From NCBI GenBank assembly GCA_900642245.1, contig CAAAJI010000267.1:60715-76667 (forward strand): DNA of 15,953 bases, written 5' to 3'. The position numbers were made by a program, and so were the translations under genes. Origin of the DNA: Fragilaria radians (taxonomy: Eukaryota; Bacillariophyta; Fragilariophyceae; Fragilariales; Fragilariaceae). The notes below the pieces were generated by a model. It did not search any database, was not told where the DNA came from, and saw only the letters and a program-made list of their open reading frames with translations. Of this stretch, positions 7,925 to 15,953 are shown piece by piece (within the stretch, counting starts at the first letter, position 1; the number at the start of each line of letters is the position of its first letter).

Positions 7925-8156
7925 GCGATTAGGTAAAGATAAAATTAAGTAATCACAACTTTTAGTGCAACTTACGTTTGCTTTCAATCCTCTTCATCTT
8001 TTATCGTTTGAATAGAAGACTTGCTAACAAGTTTAATCGTGGGTACCTTATTGTCTATTCTATTCATTTCTGTAAAACAAATAAGTTATTAAGGTTTACT
8101 TGGGATTATTTTTGATCAATTCTTTCATTCATTTGGCATTCACGTTCTGAGTCAAG

Positions 8157-8991
8157 ATGACAGATTTAAGCACCATTAGAGTGATTCCTTTCTGCAGAAA
8201 GGCTGATGAGCGGCCAATTTGGAATGAGAAGTTTATGGCAAAGACCAAAAGATATGGATTCAAAGATGTTTTAATCGGAAAGTTGTCTATTCCCAAAGCA
8301 GATGAAGAGTTTAATGAAGATTTGGATATGGGGAAGAAAATGATGAATGCTATTGAGTTAAACGAAGTTGCTTATACAGAACTTTTGTTATTTATTGATG
8401 TCAAAACAAGTAACGGAAAAGATTGCATTTAATATTGTGAAAGGATGTAAAAGCAAAGATCATCCTGATGGCAATGCGGCAATGGCTTGGGATAAACTGA
8501 AAAACAAGTGCAAACCTATGTCAGCTCCATCCATGGTCTAATTAGACAAGCAATTTAGAGACTCAGTATTGAAGAAAGGTGAGGATCCTGAAGTTTGGAT
8601 CACACAGTTGGAAGATATATGTGTCAGACTTGAAGATATGGGTTCTGGTATCTCAGAAAGACAATTCATGGTCCATGTTCTTAATAATCTCACGTCAGAT
8701 TATGATTTACTAGTGGCTTTACTAGAGAGAAGAATTGGAGATATTGAGCACCCCTTAACGGTTAGTGAAATCAGAGGAGAATTGAGTTTGCGCTTTGAAA
8801 GATTAACAAATAATTTGAATAAGGATAATGGCGACAATTCAGAAGAAATGACATTTTATGGCGGTCAGTTTAAAGGTAAATGCAGAAATTCTGGAAAGAT
8901 TGGACATAAGTCGTTCCAATGCAAAAATCGAGGAAATCAAAATGGCGGAAATAACGGTGGTAATGCGACTGGAGGAATTTGTTGTAATTAA
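8157..8991 (+). pseudogene. Copia Gag (broken)
   Basis: ATG 8157 opens MTDLSTIRVIPFCRKADER. Frame 3 continues to the AAAA run at 8417-8420, where one extra base shifts the reading to frame 1 (KIAFNIVKGCK). TAA 8539-8541 interrupts it, then KKGEDPEVWITQLEDICVRL, MVHVLNNLTSDYD and LTVSEIRGELSLRFERL follow, the typical capsid-like region of copia Gag (UBN2/retrotran_gag type). The first zinc knuckle reads CRNSGKIGHKSFQC, with Ser (8890-8892) in place of the second Cys. The second knuckle is hit by a 4-bp repeat (AATTAATT, 8986-8993) that ends the frame at TAA 8989-8991. Its remainder, CRKPGHTKQNC, continues in frame 2. The protein would package RNA into particles; here it cannot be made whole. 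Confidence 0.88.
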
Positions 8992-9397
8992 TTGCCGCAA
9001 GCCAGGACACACCAAACAAAACTGTCTCAAACTAAAGAAAAGGGACTCACCACTTAAAAACCACAACTATAACCCTTCTGGTAGCAGTAACTATGGTAAT
9101 CGTGATCCAGAAAACTACGAGTCACAAGATATGGCTTTCACAGCTACATCGGATGCAGAAAGGTTTGAAGATAACATTTGGATTTGTGATAGTGGTGCAA
9201 GTTCACACTATTGTACCTCGGACAGAGGCATGTTAGATGTTCAGGATATCAATGAAAACATCCGAGTTGGAAATGGGGATCTCTTAACAGCAACTAAGAT
9301 TGGTAGTCTCAAGTGTAGAGTCATTCAAACTGATGGAACAACTTTTCATATTATTCTTCACGATGTAAAGTGTGTTCCAGAGGGTGGATCTATTTAG
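8992..9397 (+). pseudogene. Copia zinc-knuckle end and aspartic protease (broken)
   Basis: Frame 2 starts in the second half of the Gag zinc knuckle (CRKPGHTKQNC), passes through a basic, Asn/Ser-rich linker, then IWICDSGASSHYC. The DSG triad at 9188-9196 is the protease active site, and GNGDLLTATKIGSLKCRV is the following beta region. The frame ends early at TAG 9395-9397, after which the sense continues in frame 3. The protease itself looks intact in sequence but has lost its continuity with Gag and integrase. Confidence 0.87.
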
Positions 9398-10703
9398 CAT
9401 GAATCAAGATTTAAAGAAAGGTCATAAGATAAGCAATGTCAACATCACCATCTCGTTGAGCAAGGGACTGACTAAAATCACCTTTGATAGAGTTTTCAAG
9501 GCTAAGGATGGAGCGGTATCAGGAGTGAAGATGATAGTGTACAACAATCCTGTTGCTTATTCTGTTGTGAATGCAGATCTTAAGGAAGAAGTTGAAATCC
9601 ATAAGTTTCATGAAATGTTAGGCCATTGTGGTTCAGACAGATTGAAAAGGACCGCCTATATTCATGGTTTCAGGTTGATTGGAGAATTTAAAACATGCGA
9701 GGAATGCTCCATTTCCAATACTAGACAGAAGAATGTTAAGAAAGAATGGAAGGGAGGAAGTCAAATCCCTGGAGAAAGACTCTACATTGATATCAGTTCC
9801 ATTAAAAATGAAAGCTATGGTGGATCCAAATTTTGGGTCTTAATTGTTGACGCCTACACTGATTATTGTTGGAGTTTATTCTTGAAATATAAAGCTGATC
9901 TGAAGGATAAGATGTTTACATTATTAACTGATTTAAAAATTGCGGGAATTGAGGCCAAGTACATTCGTTGTGATGATTCTGGAGAGAATAAGGCCTTCTA
10001 TAACGCTTGTCGGCCAAATGGTCAGTTGATAAAATTTGAATTTTCCGGTCCAAGGACCCCACAACGTAATGGAAAAGTTGAGAGAAAATTTCAGACGCTT
10101 TATGGGCGCATTCGTGCAATGTTGATTGATGCAGGGTTAGAAAATGATATTAGATCTGGAGTATGGTCTGAATGCGCCAGTACTGCCACTTTCCTATCTG
10201 ATATCACATACATTAAGACTCAAGACAAGTGCCCTTATCAGTTGTTATTTAAAGTTAAACCCAAACTACCTTCAAGTTTAAGAACCTTTGGAGAGATGGG
10301 AGTGGTAACTACTAGAGGTGACATTCAAGGGAAATTGACGAATCGCGGTACTACTTGCATGTTCATGGGATATTCAGTGAATCACTCTAATGCTGTATTT
10401 AGAATGCTAAATCTTGAAACAAAGAGGATTATTAATTCAAGAGATGTGATTTGGTTAGGAAAGAGTTTCATGATATGGTCCGATAAAGATTCACATAATG
10501 AAAAAATTGATATGGATGATGATCCCGATGATTTGATCCCAAAACCTAAGGAAAGTAATCAAGTCAACATTGACATTCAACCAGAATTAAATGAAAGGAC
10601 AAAGAATAAAATCTATCGTCAGTTGAAGCGCTTAGAGAGTAGCTTCAATCCAGAAGTTTCAAAAATAATCGAAAATATTGAGCAAGGTAGGGAGCTCCAA
10701 TAG
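9372..10703 (+). pseudogene. Copia integrase (mostly intact domain, truncated polyprotein)
   Basis: This is the longest surviving frame of the element. After DLFSMNQDLKKGHK, the zinc-finger HHCC is present as FHEMLGH and CEEC. The catalytic DDE triad is visible: Asp in YIDIS (9789), Asp in CDDSGEN (9972) and Glu in GKVERKF (10080), with 35 residues between the last two as the family requires. PQRNGKVERKF and MFMGYSVNHSNAVFRM (core end and C-terminal box) and INSRDVIW follow. It inserts copia cDNA into chromosomes. The first Met (9372) belongs to the frameshift region and is probably not a true start. TAG 10701-10703 cuts the polyprotein before RT. Confidence 0.88.
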
Positions 10704-10759
10704 GATCAAGCAAACCTTGCGTTCTTCAGTACTTCACCTTCTGAAATAGAACCCATTCA

Positions 10760-11472
10760 TTCAATGAGGCATGGAAGCATCCTGATCCTAAGAATCGTGA
10801 ACTTTGGAGAATTGCTATTGATAAGGAATTAAGGGAAATGGAAAACAAGAAAGTTTGGGAAGTTATTAATCAAGAAGATGTTCCCAAAGAAAGAAGAACA
10901 ATTAAGTGTAAGTAGATTTTTAAAATCAAGAGAAATGGCGTATTTCGAGCTAGATTGGTTGCCTGTGGTTATAGTCAAGTCCCTGGAATTGATTTCAACA
11001 AGAGTTTTGCCCCTGTCATCAAAGATGTGAGCTTTAGCATCATGTTAATTGCTAAACTCACATTGGAACTTCAAGCTTCAATTATTGATGTTGAGACGGC
11101 CTTTCTACATGGAACATTAAGATAGGAGATCTACATGAATGCTCCCAATGGAATGGACATTGAAGGCAACAAGTGTCTACGCATAAAGAAGACTATATAT
11201 GGTTTAGTTCAGAGCGCAAGGGAATTTTATAAGAAGTTAATTTTGTGAACTTTAGGACCTTGGATTATCTGAAAATAAATCGGACCCTCAAAAATGGTAT
11301 CATGATGATTGGAGTCTACGTTGATGATTGTCTTGTTTTGGGTCAAGAAGGAGAAATCAATCAGTTGATAGCAGATTTAAACTCAAAGGGTGTCTCTTTA
11401 AAGGTTGAAAGAGACTTGAAAGACTACTTATTTGTTGTGTCATTGAAAATGTCGAAAAAAGTGAAATTTTGA
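10760..11472 (+). pseudogene. Copia reverse transcriptase (broken)
   Basis: Frame 2 from 10760 gives FNEAWKHPDPKNRELWR, a TAG at 10913 in place of the expected Trp, then IFKIKRNGVFRARLVACGYS, SFAPVIKD and IIDVETAFLHGTL (first catalytic Asp). A TAG at 11123 interrupts it before EIYMNAPNGM; then IYGLVQSAREF follows. TGA 11246-11248 and a shift to frame 1 come next, with MIGVYVDDCLVLG carrying the catalytic YVDD pair near 11320. Frame 1 ends at TGA 11470-11472, and the sense moves to frame 3 at the A-run 11455-11460. The enzyme is dead through three stops and two shifts, though its motifs are all readable. Confidence 0.87.
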
Positions 11473-12314
11473 TTCTCCAACCCCACTTAATCAACAAGGT
11501 AATTGATAAGTTTAGCAATGAAGTCTCAAATAAGAGAGTTTATGGAACTCCTGGAACCCCAAAATTCAAAGTAACTCGTCCTGATGAAGACTTTGATACA
11601 ATCAATGAAAGCTTGCAGAAAAATTATCGTTCAGGTGTCGGTATGCTGCTGTATCTAATTAAATTTCCAAGACCTGATTTGAGCAATGCTGTGAGAGAAT
11701 TATCAAAATGCATGGACAAGGCAACAATGGGAACTTACCAAGAAATGCGTTGTGTGATCAAGTTTGTTTTGGATACCAAAAATTTCTGTCTATGTATCAA
11801 GCCAAATTTTGACAGTAAAAATTCTTGGAATTTGAAAGTATTCTCCGACAGTGATTGGGCGGGTTATCCGGAAACGAGGATTAGTGTAACAGGTTTTGTT
11901 GTTTATCTGCAAAACGTACCTGTTTGTTGGCGCTCAAAGGCGCAAAGAGGTATGACATTATCCAGCAGTGAAGCTGAATATGTTGCCATGCCTGAAGCTG
12001 TGAAGGAGATCAGATTCATCTACTGCATTCTTTGTGACATTGGAATAGAGGTAGAACTTCCAATTGTGGTGAAAACTGAGAATGTTGGCGCTATGTTTAT
12101 GACTCAAAATTCCTCGACAGGCGTACGAAGCCGGCATGTTGATGCTAGGTATCACTTTATCCGTGAAAATGTGGAAAACGGAATCGTAAATGTTGAATTT
12201 GTAAATTCCAATGAAAATGATTCTGATATATTCACTAAGCATGTAAGTCAAGAAACCTACGAAAGGCATACGGTGAAATTTCTTGGGAGTATTGAGAATT
12301 TTACGAGTGATTGA
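11460..12314 (+). pseudogene. Copia RNase H region with RT thumb
   Basis: Frame 3 opens with LQPHLINKVIDKF and FPRPDLSNAVRELSK, the region between RT and RNase H. The RNase H domain shows FSDSDWAGYPETR (first Asp), TLSSSEAEYVAM (Glu) and RHVDARYHFIREN (last Asp). The third acidic position, normally Asp in a 'DNxGA' motif, is Glu here (TENVGAMF, codon 12078-12080). The frame ends at TGA 12312-12314, 20 bases before the 3' LTR, the usual place for copia. This 3' part is the best preserved of the RT-RNase H moiety. Confidence 0.85.
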
Positions 12315-12334
12315 ACGTTTCGGTCTATGCAGGG

Positions 12335-12548
12335 TATTGGAGATATCCCTAACGATCATTCAAAATTAGTTTTTATATGTTTAGGTTATCCATTAGGGAT
12401 ATTTAAACCAAAGAAATGTGTGAGTCAGTAATTGAGTGCGTCAGCGATTAGGTAAAGATAAAATTAAGTCATCACAACTTTTAGTGCAACTTACGTTTGC
12501 TTTCAATCCTCTTCATCTTTTATCGTTTGAATAGAAGACTTGCTAACA
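12335..12548 (+). repeat. 3' LTR, 214 bp
   Basis: This is the second copy of the LTR, 4519 bases downstream of the first. It carries five substitutions relative to the 5' copy, mostly transversions and without a C-to-T excess. One change turns the first TGCGTCA into TGAGTCA at 12421, a classical AP-1-like site; the second TGCGTCA is kept at 12437. The inverted repeat is intact (12343-12352 and 12393-12402). The RNase H stop lies only 20 bases upstream. Confidence 0.92.
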
Positions 12549-15167
12549 GAAACTTTTAAAAATGTAAGACAAGGAATTACTAAAACTAAATACCAGCATT
12601 GCTCTACCTTCATTCTACAAAAAGGACGTCAAAGAAAAACGAAAAAAATCATTGAGTCATCAATCCTTTTCCGTTTTTGACCTTCACTTTTCATCTTTAT
12701 CCGATAGCAAACTCATTCAAGGAGACATAGAAAAGTCAATGAAAGATTTTGTCCGATGAAGAGAGCTTGATATGCCTTGTTTGTACTCTAACTAATTTAA
12801 ATTGTAGATTCAATTCTTTACATAGTTCATCAACCTTTATGTATGCCCTGATTAATTCATAATCATTGATTAGATCTTTATGCTCATAGATCAGGAACTT
12901 ACTAATTTATTCCATTTTAAGCTATTCTATGGTGGTAATTTAAGGACTTGGGTCTTCACTTTTGCTTAAAGAGCACTGACTGAATGTTATTTATGCCTCA
13001 CTACGGTAGAAGCTGATGGTTCCTATATTTTCTTCTTGTTTTTTCAAACCATACTGCATTCTCTTCTATTCAATCTTTGTTCTTGCACCCTCTTACCATG
13101 CTCAATACCACATACCACTATTGTCATCGCGTCGGTGGATAGTCACAATTTCGTGTCTACAAGGTCAATTATATAAAATATCTTCATCATACTCTTTCCG
13201 TCATTTGTTTTTGGGATTATGAGCATGCCCTACCTTGCAATACCTTATCTTCTTGCCAAATTATTTACTTTCATAGCACTCCTACTCAAACCAGGTCAAT
13301 TCTTCAAATAGAATTGAGTCTATTCTTCTAGATATAACTTGACCCAAAAGAAGACTGTATCTAGATTTATATTTAACGTGTTACAAAGTCCTTCAATTGG
13401 GTATTTACAATTATAGGTTATCACCGCAAATAGGTGATTGTGTACTCACTGATCTGCGATGCATTACTCACACGTATGGAATTCAATCCTGTTGTATTCC
13501 TTTTCACTATGGAATCGAGATGGTCCAAACACATGACACAATTTCATTTTAATAGTAGAATGGCTTAATCCCTGAGTATGCCATAAACATGTCGATGCAA
13601 ATGTCATTATTTACGTTTTCCTTTCAACTATTTTATTCTTCTGCTTTATGGCATATTGCTCAGGAAGCTTATAGCATGTCACCTAATCTTGAGAATCATC
13701 AACAAATTGCTTGAATCATTTAATCTTTCATTGATATTGAAGATCCCTTTGGGCATATCATTCTATGGCTTAAAGAGATCTGCAAGAGTGAATGTTACTG
13801 TTACAGATTGCACGAAAGTTAATGATCGCTTAATTACACTATGCATTGCAGTGCTATCCCATGCCAGATTGCTCCAACAAGACTAATAGATAGATTTGTG
13901 CATTTGGTATATGTTAGGCTGTATGTCAGCAGTGTTATCCCCAACTAAAATTGAAGCCCTATGATTTTGGTTACATGCTAGTGTGCAAATGTTTAAGGAA
14001 ACTTGATGTATTCATTACATCTTTAAAGTTTTGTTTTAACAATTATATTAACCTTCACAATGAGTTGAAAGTCACAATTTATGCCTTAATCGACTTACCA
14101 GTGTTTTATGAGTAATCATCGTCTCTACTTTTCCTATGTTTCTGTATCTGTGCTAGAATTTTGCGTTCAACAACGGCATCAATGCACCTTCTTAACGCGG
14201 GCTAATTGTCTTTTTGCAAGACTACCATTTAACCCACGCGAATTCTTCAAGACTCAAGACGTATGGAAAAATGAATTACATAACGTCACCACTTCTCAGC
14301 CAAAGCTAGGTGAGTGGATATCAATGATATGAAGATGATGGATTTAAATGAGCTGGCATGCATATGACTGAAATGTTGCTTTTGGTTTTCTAAAAGGATG
14401 TAAGATATTATGTTGATGGTAATGCTATAATTGCTATGGAGTGATTGATATAGGATTGATGAATTGAGCATTTGACAGAAAAATAGACAAAGGAAAGCTC
14501 TGAAAATACTTGATTGGAGAAGCGTGACTTCATTGTCTTCGTGGCGTTGGTTAAATGTCACTCACATCTAGTCATAGGGATTGTTGTATTACGTAATTTA
14601 CTAAATATTCGTCTTTACAACAAATAGCTGATACACCTGCCTGAATCCTTTCAAATAGCATTATAGGCATTGCTTTTTGCTTGATAATTTTCTTGTGGCA
14701 GTTGATGAGCTATTGCTATTGCTGTTCGATATTTCAATCATTTCATTGTTAATGGCCCTTGCCTTTGCGTCGTTCAACTTGAGAGATACAAGCTGAGGAA
14801 ATTGCAAGCAGCTGATCATCGCGAGGAGTGAAAAAGTTTTTCTCAAATTTCCCACTTCCATGTGAATTCCATGGGCTTGAGTATTCACACCTGACTTCTA
14901 AGTCTTTCTGCTTACAATTACATTCCTGTGTTTTTTAGCCATATATATAGTGTAATTCCAATTTGCAAAAGTGCAACTAAACTTTGTAAGCTACTATACA
15001 GCGTAATATTTGAGAATCTTTGAGCTAATAAGGCTATGGATAACGTAGGGAATTACGATTTATTATTGTTTCTAGGTATCTTTGGTAATCGTTCACGGAA
15101 TGATCTATTATTTTTATCTGTCACAGAATTCCGATGATCCAAAACTTTTTCCTGTCACCATCAAGCA
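12549..15167. other. Long intergenic stretch, nearly empty
   Basis: This is AT-rich sequence between the copia element and the right paralogue. Apart from the weak RT scrap at 13656-13886 I see no gene. The frames at 13016-13222, 14108-14332, 14286-14561 (minus) and 14661-14888 (minus) have no motif; the last encodes a low-complexity Asn/Ser run. Small structures present: an 8-bp inverted repeat TCTAGATA/TATCTAGA (13327-13365), a short hairpin ATCACC...GGTGAT near 13415-13435, and a TATATATAG at about 14942-14950 that could be a distant TATA element of the right paralogue. No tRNA or rRNA was recognised. Confidence 0.45.
13656..13886 (+). pseudogene. Possible copia RT scrap (YGLK box)
   Basis: A 76-codon frame contains LKIPLGISFYGLKRSAR (box at 13761-13787). 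This resembles the conserved 'YGLKQSAR' helix of copia RT, seen as YGLVQSAR in the element at 7816 and YGLKQAA in the minus-strand remnant. The flanking residues do not give the usual 'GF...DPC' continuation, so the match rests on one short box and could be chance. Confidence 0.22.
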
Positions 15168-15953
15168 ATGAATCGATTTGTGATGCCACGTATAATCCTT
15201 TGGCTCTTTTGCTGCATTCGGCTGAATCATGGAGCAAAATCTTCCCATTCGATACCAACAAAGCTCCATAATTGGAAGGCGAAAGATATATCTGACGATT
15301 TTCGTTACCATCCGATAGGTCACATTAAAGACGTCAAAGATAGGGATAGTTCTAAAGACTACGATGAGTGGTATGTGAAACCGTTTTCCGAAGTATTGTT
15401 CCCAATTGTCCACTCTGTTGTCACTACTATCTACGGGACAGTTCTATTGTTATACAGTCCTCATGCATTGAGACAAATTCACGTCTTGACAATGTTCCGA
15501 GTGACGGTTCAACGAAAGTTGGAACAGGCATGGCGTGCTTTTCAGCGTAATCTTTGGGATGTCCGTTTCTTTATTCTACGAAAATCTCCGACATTCCTCC
15601 TTGCTAGTCTATCGTTGTTGCAATTTAAGGAGCGTATACGACATCACCGTCGATTAGTTCAAGAAACTCGTCAGGCCAAAGCGGATGGGATTATTACACC
15701 CCAAGAGGCAAGACGTGTCACTCGACTCCAAAAACAGGAAATACGAACTATTAAACGTGACATCCTAAGATTGCTCAGAGCCACTAGTACCATCGTTGCA
15801 ATCTTCAAAGCACTTGATATCGATGAAATCTTGGATATTATTCGAAATGTTATGTTCCAAGTTCTTGCAGTATTGGCCACCAATCATGAAGGCAGCACAC
15901 TTAGTTCGACAATATCAAGTTGGTGTCTATTTCTTAATTTGGGAAGTTTATCC
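15168..15953 (+). CDS. Membrane-associated protein of unknown family, right paralogue, 3' end outside the window
   Basis: The family is not recognised. ATG 15168 is the first Met after an in-frame TGA at 15135-15137, and 262 codons are open to the window edge. Residues 1-22 (MNRFVMPRIILWLFCCIRLN and following) look like a signal peptide or N-terminal anchor. Residues 24-75 are charged and soluble-looking. Residues 76-96 (VLFPIVHSVVTTIYGTVLLL) are a likely membrane helix. From residue 114 on, it matches the left gene at 1-449 without gaps at about 90 % nucleotide identity. The stretch around residues 166-198, including ADGIITPQEARRV at 172, is unchanged between copies and looks like a basic coiled coil with a SHOCT-like motif. 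An alternative start is Met6. Product location is probably the secretory pathway or a membrane. The window cuts off the region matching the Asp-rich and C-terminal parts. Confidence 0.78.
   Translation, partial: MNRFVMPRIILWLFCCIRLNHGAKSSHSIPTKLHNWKAKDISDDFRYHPIGHIKDVKDRDSSKDYDEWYVKPFSEVLFPIVHSVVTTIYGTVLLLYSPHALRQIHVLTMFRVTVQRKLEQAWRAFQRNLWDVRFFILRKSPTFLLASLSLLQFKERIRHHRRLVQETRQAKADGIITPQEARRVTRLQKQEIRTIKRDILRLLRATSTIVAIFKALDIDEILDIIRNVMFQVLAVLATNHEGSTLSSTISSWCLFLNLGSLS

Larger units (their letters stand above)
7816..8029 (+). repeat. 5' LTR, 214 bp
   Basis: It begins TATTGG and ends CTAACA. It is colinear without indels with 12335-12548. The start looks like the common copia TGTTGG with G changed to A, in both LTRs, so the terminal TG is lost. 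Inside are a perfect 10-bp inverted repeat (ATATCCCTAA at 7824-7833, its complement at 7874-7883), a TATTTAAA that may act as a TATA box (7881-7888), and two TGCGTCA sites (7902 and 7918) resembling bZIP binding sites. Confidence 0.92.
7816..12548 (+). mobile_element. Full-length Ty1/copia LTR retrotransposon (4733 bp), defective
   Basis: Two direct LTRs of 214 bp enclose gag, protease, integrase, RT and RNase H in that order, which defines Ty1/copia. The LTRs differ at 5 positions by eye (about 97.7 % identical), so insertion was fairly recent. AAACT occurs directly before the 5' LTR (7811-7815) and, one base removed, after the 3' LTR (12550-12554), a likely imperfect target duplication. The reading frame is nevertheless broken many times: frameshifts near 8420, 8990, 9385, 10735, 11240 and 11455, and stops at 8539, 10701, 10913 and 11123. 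No protein it encodes could be complete. I saw no convincing tRNA primer site after the 5' LTR and only a very short purine run before the 3' LTR. Confidence 0.93.

Noticed and set aside
8030..8060. tRNA primer binding site after the 5' LTR
   Set aside because: The sequence following the LTR does not match the usual initiator-Met complement, and I could not match it to another tRNA end by eye.
12315..12334. Polypurine tract before the 3' LTR
   Set aside because: Only GCAGGG directly precedes the LTR; this is too short and mixed to call with confidence.
11958..12359. Minus-strand open frame of 133 codons
   Set aside because: It is antisense to RNase H and the LTR; no motif, and the plus strand is clearly the coding one.
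14661..14888. Minus-strand frame with Asn-Ser repeats
   Set aside because: The repeats come from a simple TTGCTA-type run; no domain, and no support for a gene.
15114..15413. Minus-strand open frame of 99 codons
   Set aside because: It lies antisense to the right paralogue, whose plus-strand frame has a signal peptide and a homologous partner.
15671..15883. Minus-strand open frame of 70 codons
   Set aside because: It is antisense to the conserved coiled-coil block of the right paralogue, and its codons mirror that gene.
1..15953. CRISPR arrays, prokaryotic operons, tRNA or rRNA genes
   Set aside because: No regularly spaced repeats, no ribosome-binding-site-led gene clusters, and no tRNA T-arm consensus were seen; the retroelements and intron indicate a eukaryote.

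Overview
This is eukaryotic, AT-rich genomic DNA, most likely from a diatom or a close stramenopile relative. Three things point that way. A minus-strand Ty1/copia remnant has the W-x-D-D style reverse transcriptase and integrase wording I associate with diatom CoDi elements. A small gene carries a Cys-rich 'VAK.NF..RHGHG' domain that I know from diatom hypothetical proteins. That gene has a 63-nt GTAAGT...TAG intron. The organism call is an inference from remembered family wording, not from a search.

Layout: (1) 1-905 (+) is the 3' two thirds of a membrane-protein gene cut by the window edge. A second copy about 90 % identical starts at 15168 (+) with its own start codon and signal peptide and runs off the right edge, so the window is bracketed by two paralogues in the same orientation. 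(2) 906-2166 holds no recognisable gene. (3) 2167-4076 (-) is a decayed CoDi-like copia element (integrase and RT, no LTRs or RNase H seen). (4) 4515-4890 (+) is a fragment of another copia integrase. (5) 5014-5274 (-) is a fragment of a probable Ty3-type RT. (6) 5443-6012 (+) and 6000-6254 (-) are unidentified open stretches. (7) 7040-7594 (-) is the best single-copy gene candidate, the intron-containing Cys/His gene, with a TATA-like box just upstream. (8) 7816-12548 (+) is a full-length copia retrotransposon with two 214-bp LTRs but a gag-pol broken by several frameshifts and stop codons. (9) 12549-15167 is mostly empty, with one weak copia RT scrap near 13760.

The region therefore looks like a locus of duplicated, lineage-specific membrane-protein genes whose ~14-kb intergenic space has collected retroelements of at least three lineages in both orientations. 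I see no pathway or operon linking the genes. The two host families (the paired membrane protein and the Cys/His domain protein) are the parts most likely to hold undescribed biology; the rest is transposon decay.
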